Source of the DNA: an uncultured Caulobacteraceae bacterium
Lineage (GTDB): Bacteria; Pseudomonadota; Alphaproteobacteria; Caulobacterales; Caulobacteraceae
Length of the DNA: 18,589 nucleotides
Assembly (NCBI GenBank): GCA_937910255.1
Contig: CALEOQ010000262.1
Coordinates: forward strand, 1-18,589
Reading direction: 5' to 3'
In this document: positions 7,362-14,018 of the stretch, piece after piece
Layout of the letters: each line of letters begins with the position of its first letter
How positions within the stretch are numbered: position 1 is the first letter of the stretch
Notes under the pieces: model-generated
Database searches by the model: none
The model's input: only the letters and a program-made list of their open reading frames with translations
Told to the model about the DNA's origin: nothing
Position numbers and translations under genes: made by a program

Positions 7362-8507
7362 TCAGTTGGCCGGGGTGGCCGACGCCGCCGGGGCCGAGGT
7401 CAGGCGCGGCTGTTCGGCGCCGCCGTCCTCCTGCCGGGCGATCTTGCCGGGCTGGACCTCGACCTTTTGCCCCGGCATGGCCCGCTGGAGGCCGCCGATG
7501 ACCACGCGGTCGTCGGGGCGCAGACCGGTGCGCACGACCCGCAGGCCGCCGCTGGCCGGGCCAAGTTCGAGCGGCTTGACCTGCACTGTGCCCTCGCCAT
7601 CGACCACATAGGCCACCCGGCGGACCCCGTCGGTGACGACGGCGGTTTCCGGGATCAGCAGGGCGGGATAGGCGTCGGCGCCGACCATGCGACCCTGGCC
7701 GAACATGCCGGGCTTCAGGAAGCCGTTGGGATTGGCGATCGTGGCGCGCAGGCGCACCGCGCCGGTGTCCCGGTCCACCAGGGCGTCGACGAAGTCCATG
7801 CGACCAGTCCAGCGGTATTCGGTCTCGTCCTGCAGGCGCACCTGCACCTGAGCCCCCTGGCGCTTCTCGGTCTGCCGCTGATACTTCAACAGCTGAGCTT
7901 CGGAGGCGTCGAAGGCGAAGTGGATCGGGCTGATCGAAACGATGGTGGTGAGGACGTCGCCGGAAGAGGCGCCGCCGCTGACCACATTGCCCGGGTCCAC
8001 CTGGCGCTGCGACACGACGCCGGAGACCGGCGCGGTCACGCGGGTGAACTCGACGTCGAGCCGGCGGGCCCGCAGGGTCGCCTCGGCCACCTGGGCCTGG
8101 GCCCGGCGGCTGTCGAACTCTTCCTGCGAGATGGCCTGGGCCTCCAGCAGACCCTCGGCGCGCGCCAGATCGGCCCGGGCCAGGTCAGCCTGGGCTTGGG
8201 CCGCGGCCAGCGCCGCCTGCGCCGGGCGGGGGTCAAGCGTGAAGAGCAGCTGGCCCTTGCGGACGCTCTGGCCGTCCTTGAAGTGGACGCCCTGAAGGTA
8301 GCCGCCCACCCGGGCGCGGACCTCGACGCGCTCAGGCGCTTCGAAGCGGCCGGTGAAGTCGTCCCAGTCGACAACCTCCTCCTGCAACGGAACAGAGACC
8401 GACACCGTTGGCGTCGGCATGCCCTGTCCCGCATTGGGGTCGCCGCCGCAGGCGGCAAGACCAAGGAAGCTCACTGCGCAAACCGCAGTCACAAAGAGTC
8501 GTCGCAT
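7362..8507 (-). CDS. RND efflux periplasmic adaptor lipoprotein (MFP)
   Basis: The membrane-fusion subunit linking the RND pump to the outer-membrane channel. Its 381 residues begin with a lipoprotein signal (VSFLGLAAC, lipobox Cys20). A lipoyl-like half follows (FEAPERVEVRARVGGYLQGVHFKDGQSVRKGQLL), then an Ala/Gln-rich alpha-hairpin at about 96-150, and the second lipoyl half (FTRVTAPVSGVVSQRQVDPGNVV). The beta-barrel and membrane-proximal domains follow (PNGFLKPGMFGQGRM; a GLRPDDRVVIGGLQRAMPGQKV segment near the C-terminus). This is the standard AcrA/MexA order. It is the first gene of the operon, and its start at 8505-8507 lies 123 bp from the divergent tetR start. The Ala/Thr-rich tail after about residue 360 is likely unstructured. 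Confidence 0.95.
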   Translation of the reverse strand: MRRLFVTAVCAVSFLGLAACGGDPNAGQGMPTPTVSVSVPLQEEVVDWDDFTGRFEAPERVEVRARVGGYLQGVHFKDGQSVRKGQLLFTLDPRPAQAALAAAQAQADLARADLARAEGLLEAQAISQEEFDSRRAQAQVAEATLRARRLDVEFTRVTAPVSGVVSQRQVDPGNVVSGGASSGDVLTTIVSISPIHFAFDASEAQLLKYQRQTEKRQGAQVQVRLQDETEYRWTGRMDFVDALVDRDTGAVRLRATIANPNGFLKPGMFGQGRMVGADAYPALLIPETAVVTDGVRRVAYVVDGEGTVQVKPLELGPASGGLRVVRTGLRPDDRVVIGGLQRAMPGQKVEVQPGKIARQEDGGAEQPRLTSAPAASATPAN

Positions 8508-8550
8508 GCCCTATCCCCGAGGCTAGCGCACCCGGTGGAGAGCCGGGCCA

Positions 8551-8568
8551 TGTCATCAGTTGGTGACT
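8551..8568. promoter_or_regulatory. Candidate TetR operator, box 1
   Basis: An 18-bp imperfect palindrome, TGTCATCAG then TTGGTGACT, between the divergent efflux and tetR genes and 44 bp from the adaptor start. As half-sites it reads TGTCATCAG and, on the other strand, AGTCACCAA. GTC at positions 2-4 and CA at positions 7-8 are shared with both halves of box 2. TetR-family dimers usually bind palindromes of this size in such divergent regions, so autoregulation plus operon repression is the likely role (inference). Confidence 0.6.
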
Positions 8569-8590
8569 TCTAGGTGGGAATGGGTTTCTA

Positions 8591-8608
8591 TGTCTACAAG
8601 TGCTGACA
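8591..8608. promoter_or_regulatory. Candidate TetR operator, box 2
   Basis: A second 18-bp palindrome, TGTCTACAA then GTGCTGACA, whose half-sites (TGTCTACAA, TGTCAGCAC) match those of box 1 at GTC and CA. The two centres are 40 bp apart, close to four helical turns, so two dimers would sit on nearly the same DNA face. It ends 10 bp before the tetR ribosome binding site. On the minus strand, TTGTCA at 8604-8609 overlaps it and could be a -35 hexamer for the efflux operon, but no convincing -10 follows. Confidence 0.6.
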
Positions 8609-8617
8609 AAAAAATAT

Positions 8618-8633
8618 CGGAGGAAATTATTTG
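8618..8633 (+). promoter_or_regulatory. Ribosome binding site fixing a TTG start for tetR
   Basis: GGAGG at 8619-8623 is followed by AAATTAT and then TTG at 8631, ideal spacing for initiation. The next in-frame ATG (8643) would be about 19 bases from the same site, too far. The TTG is therefore preferred as start. Confidence 0.75.
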
Positions 8634-9209
8634 AGCCCGCCCATGACCCCCGGCCGCGCCCGGAACGCCGCCGCCACGCGGACCGCCATCCTGGAAGCTG
8701 CGCGCAAACGGTTCGCCCACGAGGGATATGACCAGACCGGGGTGCGGGAGATCGCCAGCGACGCGGGCGTCGATGCGGCCCTGATCTCGCGCTATTTCGG
8801 CGGCAAGGAAGAGCTGTTCAGCGAGGTGCTCTCCTGCGCGCCCAATATCGCCGAGTTCCTGGATGGGGACCGGGACTCCTTTGGCGAGCGCGTGGCCCAG
8901 ATGCTGGCGGTGGAGCCCATGCGCGAGGAGAAGTTCGAACTCTTCCTGATCATGCTGCGCTCGGCCTCGTCCCCCAAGGCCGCCGAGGCGATCCGCCGCC
9001 ATTCGCACGACGCCTTCTATCAGCCGCTGGAAACCTGGCTGGGGGGAGACGACGCTGCGGTGCGCGCGCGTCTGTTGTCCTGCGTCATGATGGGGGCGAC
9101 CATGAACCGGGTGATCTATGAGGATTACCTGCTGGATGGCCAGCAGCGGCAGGAGCTCTGCGAGGCCCTGGCCCGCACCCTGGACAACTATGTGAGCGGC
9201 CCGGTCTGA
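8631..9209 (+). CDS. TetR/AcrR-family repressor of the RND operon
   Basis: A 192-residue transcriptional regulator. The N-terminal domain is typical of TetR: TRTAILEAARKRFAHEGYDQ, then the helix-turn-helix at about residues 36-58 (VREIASDAGVDAALISRYFGGK), then EELFSEVL. The C-terminal half (about 70-192) is a ligand/dimer domain, with a segment LEALARTL-like near the end (LCEALARTLDNYV). It is divergent from the adaptor-pump-channel operon, a classic arrangement in which the regulator represses both directions until a pump substrate binds it. Two palindromes at 8551 and 8591 are likely its operators. TTG start is chosen from ribosome binding site spacing. Ligand unknown. Confidence 0.92.
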   Translation: MSPPMTPGRARNAAATRTAILEAARKRFAHEGYDQTGVREIASDAGVDAALISRYFGGKEELFSEVLSCAPNIAEFLDGDRDSFGERVAQMLAVEPMREEKFELFLIMLRSASSPKAAEAIRRHSHDAFYQPLETWLGGDDAAVRARLLSCVMMGATMNRVIYEDYLLDGQQRQELCEALARTLDNYVSGPV

Positions 9210-9296
9210 GGCGGCCCGCCGGCCCCGCGTTGGCCGAAGGCGGGAACAGGAAGCTTGGCTTATCCGCTACAGGGGCTGGCCTGCAGGGAGCCGCCC

Positions 9297-9671
9297 ATGT
9301 TTTCCAACATTCACAGTCTGGTCGTGGCGGTCGCCACGCTGCTCCAGTATTTTTCAGTCATGGTCCTGGTGCTGGCCGTGATCGGCGCGACCGTGGTCTT
9401 CACGGCTCAAGGTGTGAAGCGGCGTAGCTGGCGCGACGCCTTCGACCAGTACCGCGCCAATCTGGGACGCGGCATTCTGTTGGGCCTCGAACTTCTGGTG
9501 GCGGCCGACATCATCGCCACGGTGACGGAGCCGCTGAGCTTTGACCGCGTCGGTCCCCTGGCGGCCATCGTCTTGATCCGGACCTTTCTCAGCTTCGCCC
9601 TGGAGACGGAGATTCAGGGCCGCTGGCCCTGGCGCCGGGCCGACGCCGACCCGGGCGAGGCCAAGCGCTAA
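9297..9671 (+). CDS. DUF1622-like small membrane protein
   Basis: A 124-residue integral membrane protein resembling the uncharacterised DUF1622 family. Three hydrophobic segments are visible: LVVAVATLLQYFSVMVLVLA running into VIGATVVF, then GILLGLELLVAADIIATVTE, and AAIVLIRTFLSFALETEI. The last two segments are those I recognise. The C-terminus is charged and cytoplasmic-looking. The ATG at 9297 has GGGAG six bases upstream. An in-frame TTG at 9255 would add 14 residues without an obvious ribosome binding site and is less likely. It lies 87 bp after tetR and may share its transcript. Function unknown. Confidence 0.8.
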   Translation: MFSNIHSLVVAVATLLQYFSVMVLVLAVIGATVVFTAQGVKRRSWRDAFDQYRANLGRGILLGLELLVAADIIATVTEPLSFDRVGPLAAIVLIRTFLSFALETEIQGRWPWRRADADPGEAKR

Positions 9672-9701
9672 TCGGCGGCCGACTGAAATCGATCGCCACG
9701 C

Positions 9702-10574
9702 TCAGACCGGAACCTCCCCGGCCACCGTGGTGCGGTGCATGACCCGCAGATGGCCGTCATAGCCGCCCTCGGCCAGATGCACAGTCCGGCGATTATCCCA
9801 GATCAGCAGGGTGTCCCTGGCCCACCGGTGGCGGAAGATGAACTGATCCTGGGTGATGTGGCCGAACAGGTAGCCCAGAACGGCCTGGCTTTCGGCGGGC
9901 GTCAGGCCTTCGATGCCGACCGTATAGACCGGGCTGACGAACAGGGCCTTGGCGCCGGTCACCGGATGGGTGCGCACCAGCGGATGGACGTGGGTCTTGT
10001 CGGCCTCTTCGGAAACGATGATCTGCATGGTCCGCTTCTCGGTCTCCCGGGCGAAGACGCCCTTGGTCCCATAGGCGCGCCCGGCGCTGTGGATGGCGCG
10101 CAGGGGCGCCAGCATGTCCTGAAAGGTCGGCGACAGGGCGGCGTAGGCGGCCGTGCAGTCGGCGAACAGGGTGTCGCCGCCCACCGGCGGAATGACCTGG
10201 CCATGCAGCAGGGTGGCCGCCGGCGGGACCGGCTGGAAGCTCCAGTCGGAATGCCAGCCGGCGCCGAAATTGGTCGCCTTCTCATCGGGCTCCCGGCGCA
10301 GCTCCAGCACGTTTGGCCGGCCGGGCATGGGGGCGATGAAGGGATCGACGCCGAAAGGCCCGAACTGCAGGGTCACCGCCTCCAGCTGGTCGAGGCTGAG
10401 CGGCTGGTCGGGAAAGCTCAGCACGCCGTGGTCAGCCCAGGCCTGGCGGACCTCGTCCATCGCCCTGTCGGGCAGCGGCTTGGCGAGGTCGAGACCGGTG
10501 ACGACAGCGCCGAAACCGGCGGCCGTCGGGGTCACTTCAATGGTCGAATTCTGCGTACGTCCCCTGTCGAGCAT
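9702..10574 (-). CDS. TauD/TfdA-family Fe(II)/2-oxoglutarate dioxygenase
   Basis: A 290-residue non-haem iron oxygenase that would couple decarboxylation of 2-oxoglutarate to hydroxylation of a small organic substrate. The iron ligands are visible: H108 and D110 in GWHSDWSF and H266 in DNRRTVHLA. R281 in MHRTTV lies 15 residues after the distal His, as does the 2-oxoglutarate-binding Arg in TauD. The N-terminus (ITPTAAGFGAVVTGLDL-like, here EVTPTAAGFGAVVTGLDLAK) and GDTLFADC are also family-typical. Substrate is not defined: taurine, other sulfonates/sulfates, or phenoxyacids are family precedents, but no sulfonate transporter lies nearby. It converges on the DUF1622 gene with a 30-bp gap and diverges from cobS with an 88-bp gap. 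A GAGGAG lies about 11 bases before the ATG. Confidence 0.93.
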   Translation of the reverse strand: MLDRGRTQNSTIEVTPTAAGFGAVVTGLDLAKPLPDRAMDEVRQAWADHGVLSFPDQPLSLDQLEAVTLQFGPFGVDPFIAPMPGRPNVLELRREPDEKATNFGAGWHSDWSFQPVPPAATLLHGQVIPPVGGDTLFADCTAAYAALSPTFQDMLAPLRAIHSAGRAYGTKGVFARETEKRTMQIIVSEEADKTHVHPLVRTHPVTGAKALFVSPVYTVGIEGLTPAESQAVLGYLFGHITQDQFIFRHRWARDTLLIWDNRRTVHLAEGGYDGHLRVMHRTTVAGEVPV

Positions 10575-10662
10575 GGCGCCGGCGTCTCCTCGTTGTTTTT
10601 GATCGGCCCCCTATGAAACACACGTTTGCTTTGCGGGCGTAACCCTGTATGCGAACCTCGTC

Positions 10663-11667
10663 ATGACCACGATTTCCCAGACCCACGACGATGAGCTGCT
10701 GACCCTTGTCCCCGACAAGAAGGTCTCCGTGCGCGAGACTTTCGGCGTCGATATGGACATGACCGTGCCGGCCTTCTCCCACCGTGACAGCCATGTCCCG
10801 GAGATCGACGACACCTATCGGTTCGATCCGGAAACCACCAAGGCCATCTGCGCGGGCTTCGCCTATGACCGCCGGGTGATGATCCAGGGCTATCACGGCA
10901 CCGGCAAGTCGACCCACATCGAGCAGGTCGCCGCCCGGCTCAACTGGCCGCTCATCCGGGTGAACCTGGACAGCCATGTCAGCCGCATCGACCTGGTGGG
11001 CAAGGACGCCATCGTCCTGAAGGAAGGCAACCAGATCACCGAATTCCGCGAGGGCATCCTGCCCTGGGCGCTGCAGCGCCCGATCGCCCTGGTGTTCGAC
11101 GAATATGACGCCGGCCGTCCCGACGTGATGTTCGTGATCCAGCGCATCCTGGAGGCTCAGGGCAAGCTGACCCTGCTCGACCAGAACCGCGTGATCCGCC
11201 CGAACCCCTATTTCCGCCTGTTCTCCACCACCAACACCATTGGCCTGGGGGACACGACGGGGCTCTATCACGGCACCCAGCAGATCAATCAGGGCCAGAT
11301 GGACCGCTGGTCCATTGTCACGACGCTCAACTATCTCGACCACGACGCCGAGGCCGAGATCGTCCTGGCCAAGTCGCCCAACTATGACACCGCCGAGGGC
11401 CGCCGGACCATCAACGCCATGGTTCGGGTGGCCGACATGACCCGTAACGCCTTCATGAACGGGGACATCTCCACGGTCATGAGCCCGCGGACCGTGATCA
11501 CCTGGGCGCAGAACACCGAGATCTTCGGCGGCGATGTGGCGCTGGCCTTCCGCATGACCTTCCTGAACAAGTGCGACGAGCTGGAGCGCGGCACCGTGGC
11601 CGAGTTCTTCCAGCGCGCCTTCGGCCAGGACCTGCCCGAGAGCACGGCGCGGGTGCGGGTGGCCTAA
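10663..11667 (+). CDS. cobS: Aerobic cobaltochelatase subunit CobS (AAA+ ATPase)
   Basis: CobS is the AAA+ motor that, with CobT, energises cobalt insertion into hydrogenobyrinic acid a,c-diamide by CobN in the aerobic B12 pathway. The 334-residue protein has the N-terminal CobS signature (VRETFGVDMDMTVPAFS), Walker A at residues 76-84 (GYHGTGKST), Walker B at 143-148 (LVFDEY), a sensor-1 STTN at 188-191, and an arginine in GQMDRWS (R215) that fits the arginine-finger region. Length equals the family norm. The ATG at 10663 has only a weak upstream ribosome binding site. It diverges from the dioxygenase gene. It is not adjacent to cobT, which starts 2.35 kb downstream, and no cobN is in the window. 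Confidence 0.96.
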   Translation: MTTISQTHDDELLTLVPDKKVSVRETFGVDMDMTVPAFSHRDSHVPEIDDTYRFDPETTKAICAGFAYDRRVMIQGYHGTGKSTHIEQVAARLNWPLIRVNLDSHVSRIDLVGKDAIVLKEGNQITEFREGILPWALQRPIALVFDEYDAGRPDVMFVIQRILEAQGKLTLLDQNRVIRPNPYFRLFSTTNTIGLGDTTGLYHGTQQINQGQMDRWSIVTTLNYLDHDAEAEIVLAKSPNYDTAEGRRTINAMVRVADMTRNAFMNGDISTVMSPRTVITWAQNTEIFGGDVALAFRMTFLNKCDELERGTVAEFFQRAFGQDLPESTARVRVA

Positions 11668-11692
11668 AGGCCGCTCCGCCCATCAGACATGG

Positions 11693-11722
11693 AAACGGCG
11701 GCCTTTGCGGGCCGCCGTTTTT
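11693..11722 (+). terminator. Intrinsic terminator after cobS
   Basis: Perfect stem ACGGCGGCC (11695-11703) / GGCCGCCGT (11710-11718), extended by two A-T pairs, with a 6-nt loop and a run of five T at 11718-11722. It lies 26 bp after the cobS stop and ends cobS as a single-gene unit. Confidence 0.9.
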
Positions 11723-11739
11723 CGTTTCAGGACAGGATG

Positions 11740-11810
11740 ACGCGCTCTAACCTCCAAGTCTTGAGCGCGTTTAGCTCCGATAACCGGGCGCCACTTATCG
11801 GAACGCGCTC
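11740..11810. repeat. Nested palindromic intergenic repeat element
   Basis: The 8-mer ACGCGCTC occurs at 11740-11747 and 11803-11810, with its complement GAGCGCGT between them at 11763-11770. Inside lie TCCGATAA (11776-11783) and TTATCGGA (11795-11802), flanking a core that reads AAGTGGCGCCCGG on the minus strand. Two mutually exclusive hairpins can form. The layout resembles dispersed intergenic palindromes I remember from alphaproteobacteria, built around an AAGTGG(A/C)..CCGG core. The element ends on the first base of the stop codon (TAG on the minus strand) of the converging small gene. Confidence 0.7.
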
Positions 11811-12121
11811 TAGCGGCTCAGCATGGCGCTGAGCTTGGCGGCCTCCACCTCGCTGACGCAGCGGGGCGCCGACCAGTCGTCGGCCGCGCCGGTGAGCGCC
11901 TGCTCGGCGGTGACGAACTTCGCCTCGCCATGCTCGCGGGCGAAGGCCTTGCGGGTCAGTTCAGAGCGGTCGCAGACATAGACCACCCGCTCGGCCTTGG
12001 CGGTTTCGCCCGCCTGAGCCACGGCGTCCTGGGCTGCGGCCTGGGCGCTGGGGGCTTCCTTGGCCTGGACAGCGCCGGCGCACAGCGCCAGGGCGGCTGC
12101 GGAGATGACCAGAATCCTCAT
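11810..12121 (-). CDS. Small secreted protein of unknown function
   Basis: A 103-residue protein I do not recognise. It has a clear signal peptide (MRILVISAAALALCAGAVQA, probable cleavage before KEAPS), an Ala/Gln-rich linker, and a mature domain with two cysteines (YVCDRSELTRKAF and APRCVSEVEAAKL) that could form a disulfide in the periplasm. The ribosome binding site GGAGGAA lies at good spacing before the ATG at 12119-12121, so translation is well supported. It converges on cobS across the palindromic repeat. Confidence 0.75.
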   Translation of the reverse strand: MRILVISAAALALCAGAVQAKEAPSAQAAAQDAVAQAGETAKAERVVYVCDRSELTRKAFAREHGEAKFVTAEQALTGAADDWSAPRCVSEVEAAKLSAMLSR

Positions 12122-12152
12122 GTATTTCCTCCACTTTTCGCGGGATCGATCT

Positions 12153-12191
12153 CCCGGCTTGAGGAAAGCGTCTCACGCAAAACCCGGCTTG
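12153..12191. repeat. Direct repeat CCCGGCTTG, 30-bp period
   Basis: The 9-mer CCCGGCTTG occurs at 12153-12161 and 12183-12191, 30 bp apart start to start, each followed by a similar G/A-rich run. It lies just upstream of the small secreted gene (-). Spacing near three helical turns would suit a regulator binding on one face, but no regulator can be named. Confidence 0.35.
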
Positions 12192-12214
12192 TGAAGGAAA
12201 TATGACAGTTAGGC

Positions 12215-12228
12215 GTCGCATTTGCGAC
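12215..12228. promoter_or_regulatory. 14-bp palindrome in the divergent gap
   Basis: GTCGCA and TGCGAC arms around TT form a perfect palindrome between the divergent small secreted gene and the DUF3089 gene. It is an operator-like site without a recognised regulator. Confidence 0.4.
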
Positions 12229-12371
12229 AATTGACCGCCACCGTCAGTCCTCCCGCCAAAAGGGCGGCACACAGTCCTTGAACGGAATATTTTCTAGGGT
12301 CGGCCGTGCTGCAGAGGCCCGGCTTGGCTCTGGACGCGCCCGGTTCTCCAGGCGATGGTCCGGCCCATTGA

Positions 12372-12387
12372 TGCAAGCCAATTTGCA
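12372..12387. promoter_or_regulatory. Inverted repeat TGCAA-N6-TTGCA before the DUF3089 gene
   Basis: Arms TGCAA (12372-12376) and TTGCA (12383-12387) enclose six bases, directly upstream of the ribosome binding site of the gene starting at 12400. The form recalls metal-regulator (Fur/Mur-like) boxes of alphaproteobacteria, but that comparison is from memory. The remainder of 12122-12399 shows no further clear element. Confidence 0.35.
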
Positions 12388-12399
12388 CGTGGGGAAGAT

Positions 12400-13620
12400 A
12401 TGACCACGAAGATGATCGCCGGCCTGACGGCCGCCACAGGGGCCTTGGCCCTGGCCGCCGGGGTCTGGCAGGCCCAGGCCCAGGACGCCGCGCCCGCGCC
12501 CAACGACTATGCCGACAAGGCCAGCTGGCTGTGCTGGCCCGGGCGCGACGACGCCTGCGCCGGCGACAACACCACCACCGTGGTCCAGGCCGACGGCTCT
12601 GTCTCGACGGAAACCTGGGCGGTCAATCCGGCCGCGCCGGTGGACTGCTTCTATGTCTATCCTACCGTGTCCAACGATCCGGGCGTGATCAGCGACATGA
12701 GCGCCAACGCCGAAGAGCGTCGGGTGGTGGAGCAGCAACTCTCGCGCCTGGGCGCCCAGTGCCGCGTCTATGCGCCGCTCTATCGGCAGTTCACCCTGAC
12801 GGCCCTGCGCGCCGCGGTGATGGGCGGAACCCCGCCCGGCGGGTCGGCCCGCCCGAACACCGGCTATCAGGACGTGGTCGCCGCCTGGAACCACTATCTG
12901 GAGCATGAGAACGACGGCCGAGGCGTGGTCCTGATCGGCCACAGCCAGGGCGCCGGCGTGCTGACCCAGCTGATCGCCAACGAGATCGACGGCAAGCCCG
13001 CTCAGGCCAAGCTGGTCTCCGCCATGCTGCTGGGCTCGAACCTGGCCGTGGACAAGGGCGGCAAGACCGGGACCTTCAAGTCCATCCCCCTGTGCGAAGC
13101 CGCAGACCAGACCGGCTGCGCCATCTCCTATGTGAGCTTCCGAGCCGACGCTCCGCCCCCGGCCAATTCCCGCTTCGGCGTGCCGCGGGAGCCGAACTCC
13201 CCCATGGAGGCGGCTTGCGTGAACCCCGCCGCCCTGGTGAACGGCAAGCCCGAGGGCAAGGTCGACCTGCACGCCTATCTGGCCAGTTCGGGGACCCTGC
13301 TGGGCTCGTCGGACGCCCCGGCCCCCTGGGTGAAGGACGGACCTGAGGTGACGACGCCATTCGTCTCGGTTCCCGGCCTGCTCAGCGGCGAATGCGTGCG
13401 CAAGGACGGCTTCCACTATCTGGCCGTCACCGTGAACGCCGACGCCGAGGATCCGCGGGTCGACACCATCGCCGGCGACGTGGTCCAGAATGGCGTGGTC
13501 GCCAAGGACTGGGGTCTGCACCTGATCGACGTCAATCTGGTGATGGGCGATCTGGTCAAGCTGGTGGAAAGCCAAGGCGCGGCCTGGACCGCCAAGTCCG
13601 GCGGCCACAGCCACCACTAG
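12400..13620 (+). CDS. DUF3089-family secreted alpha/beta hydrolase
   Basis: A 406-residue exported hydrolase-like protein of the DUF3089 family. A signal peptide covers about residues 1-27 (GALALAAGVWQAQA, cleavage near QAQ-DA). The family hallmark VDCFYVYPTVSND is at about 81-93, and the nucleophile elbow GHSQG has Ser182. A C-terminal GLHLIDVN (H374, D377) is a candidate for the catalytic His region. Several Cys residues fit a periplasmic or secreted location. An esterase or lipase activity is inferred from the fold, and no substrate is evident. The ATG at 12400 is preceded by GGGGAAG at good spacing; an earlier in-frame start would spoil the signal peptide. It is a single-gene unit ending in a strong terminator, situated between cobS and cobT. 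Confidence 0.88.
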   Translation: MTTKMIAGLTAATGALALAAGVWQAQAQDAAPAPNDYADKASWLCWPGRDDACAGDNTTTVVQADGSVSTETWAVNPAAPVDCFYVYPTVSNDPGVISDMSANAEERRVVEQQLSRLGAQCRVYAPLYRQFTLTALRAAVMGGTPPGGSARPNTGYQDVVAAWNHYLEHENDGRGVVLIGHSQGAGVLTQLIANEIDGKPAQAKLVSAMLLGSNLAVDKGGKTGTFKSIPLCEAADQTGCAISYVSFRADAPPPANSRFGVPREPNSPMEAACVNPAALVNGKPEGKVDLHAYLASSGTLLGSSDAPAPWVKDGPEVTTPFVSVPGLLSGECVRKDGFHYLAVTVNADAEDPRVDTIAGDVVQNGVVAKDWGLHLIDVNLVMGDLVKLVESQGAAWTAKSGGHSHH

Positions 13621-13641
13621 CTCTACCGCCCAGCAGACACG

Positions 13642-13679
13642 AAAACGCCCGCCGCTCAGTCCGAGCGGCGGGCGTCTTT
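13642..13679. terminator. Bidirectional intrinsic terminator
   Basis: A perfect 13-bp stem, ACGCCCGCCGCTC (13645-13657) / GAGCGGCGGGCGT (13663-13675), with a 5-nt loop. AAAA lies on the left flank and CTTT on the right. It separates the convergent DUF3089 (+) and DUF1328 (-) genes and can serve both; the T-run is longer on the minus strand. Confidence 0.9.
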
Positions 13680-13698
13680 GCATTCGGATTCCGGAAGG

Positions 13699-13878
13699 CT
13701 AGCCGCCGGTGATCTTCTTCCCGGCCATGACCCCCAGGACGAGGAAGATCACGAAGCCGATCAGGAAGAGGAAGAACAGAATCTTGGCCACGCCGGCGGC
13801 CGCGCCGGCGACGCCGCCAAAGCCAAGGGCGCCAGCCACGAGGGCGACGAGCGCGAAGATAAGGGCCCATTTGAGCAT
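13699..13878 (-). CDS. DUF1328/UPF0391-family small membrane protein
   Basis: A 59-residue hydrophobic peptide starting MLKWALIFALVALVAGALGF and continuing GGVAGAAAGVAKILFFLFLIGFVIFLVLGV, ending in KKITGG. Start motif, two transmembrane helices and length match the DUF1328 (UPF0391) family, whose members are common, uncharacterised inner-membrane peptides. The ATG at 13876-13878 has AGGAG eight bases upstream; an in-frame extension of 12 codons lacks one. Function unknown. Confidence 0.9.
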   Translation of the reverse strand: MLKWALIFALVALVAGALGFGGVAGAAAGVAKILFFLFLIGFVIFLVLGVMAGKKITGG

Positions 13879-14018
13879 TGAAGAGTCTCCTGAACAGCCG
13901 TTGAGTGTTGCCAAGACAACGCGGCCATACAGGCCAACGTTCCACAGGACGTTTCTCCCGGGGGTTCGGCGCCATCGGCCCTTCCCCAGGAGCCTTGCGG
14001 CGCCTTATCTAGAGGGCG

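Noticed and set aside
6237..8573. 778-codon open frame on the plus strand
   Set aside because: Antisense to the RND pump and adaptor. Composition is His/Gly/Asp-rich low complexity, as GC-rich antisense frames show, and both opposite-strand genes have full family matches.
8560..8591. TTGGTG...TTCTAT as a rightward promoter for the first tetR
   Set aside because: Spacer of 20 bases and a 3/6 match at -10; not supportable.
12244..13683. 479-codon minus-strand frame opposite the DUF3089 gene
   Set aside because: Antisense shadow; the plus-strand gene has a signal peptide, ribosome binding site, GHSQG and a terminator.
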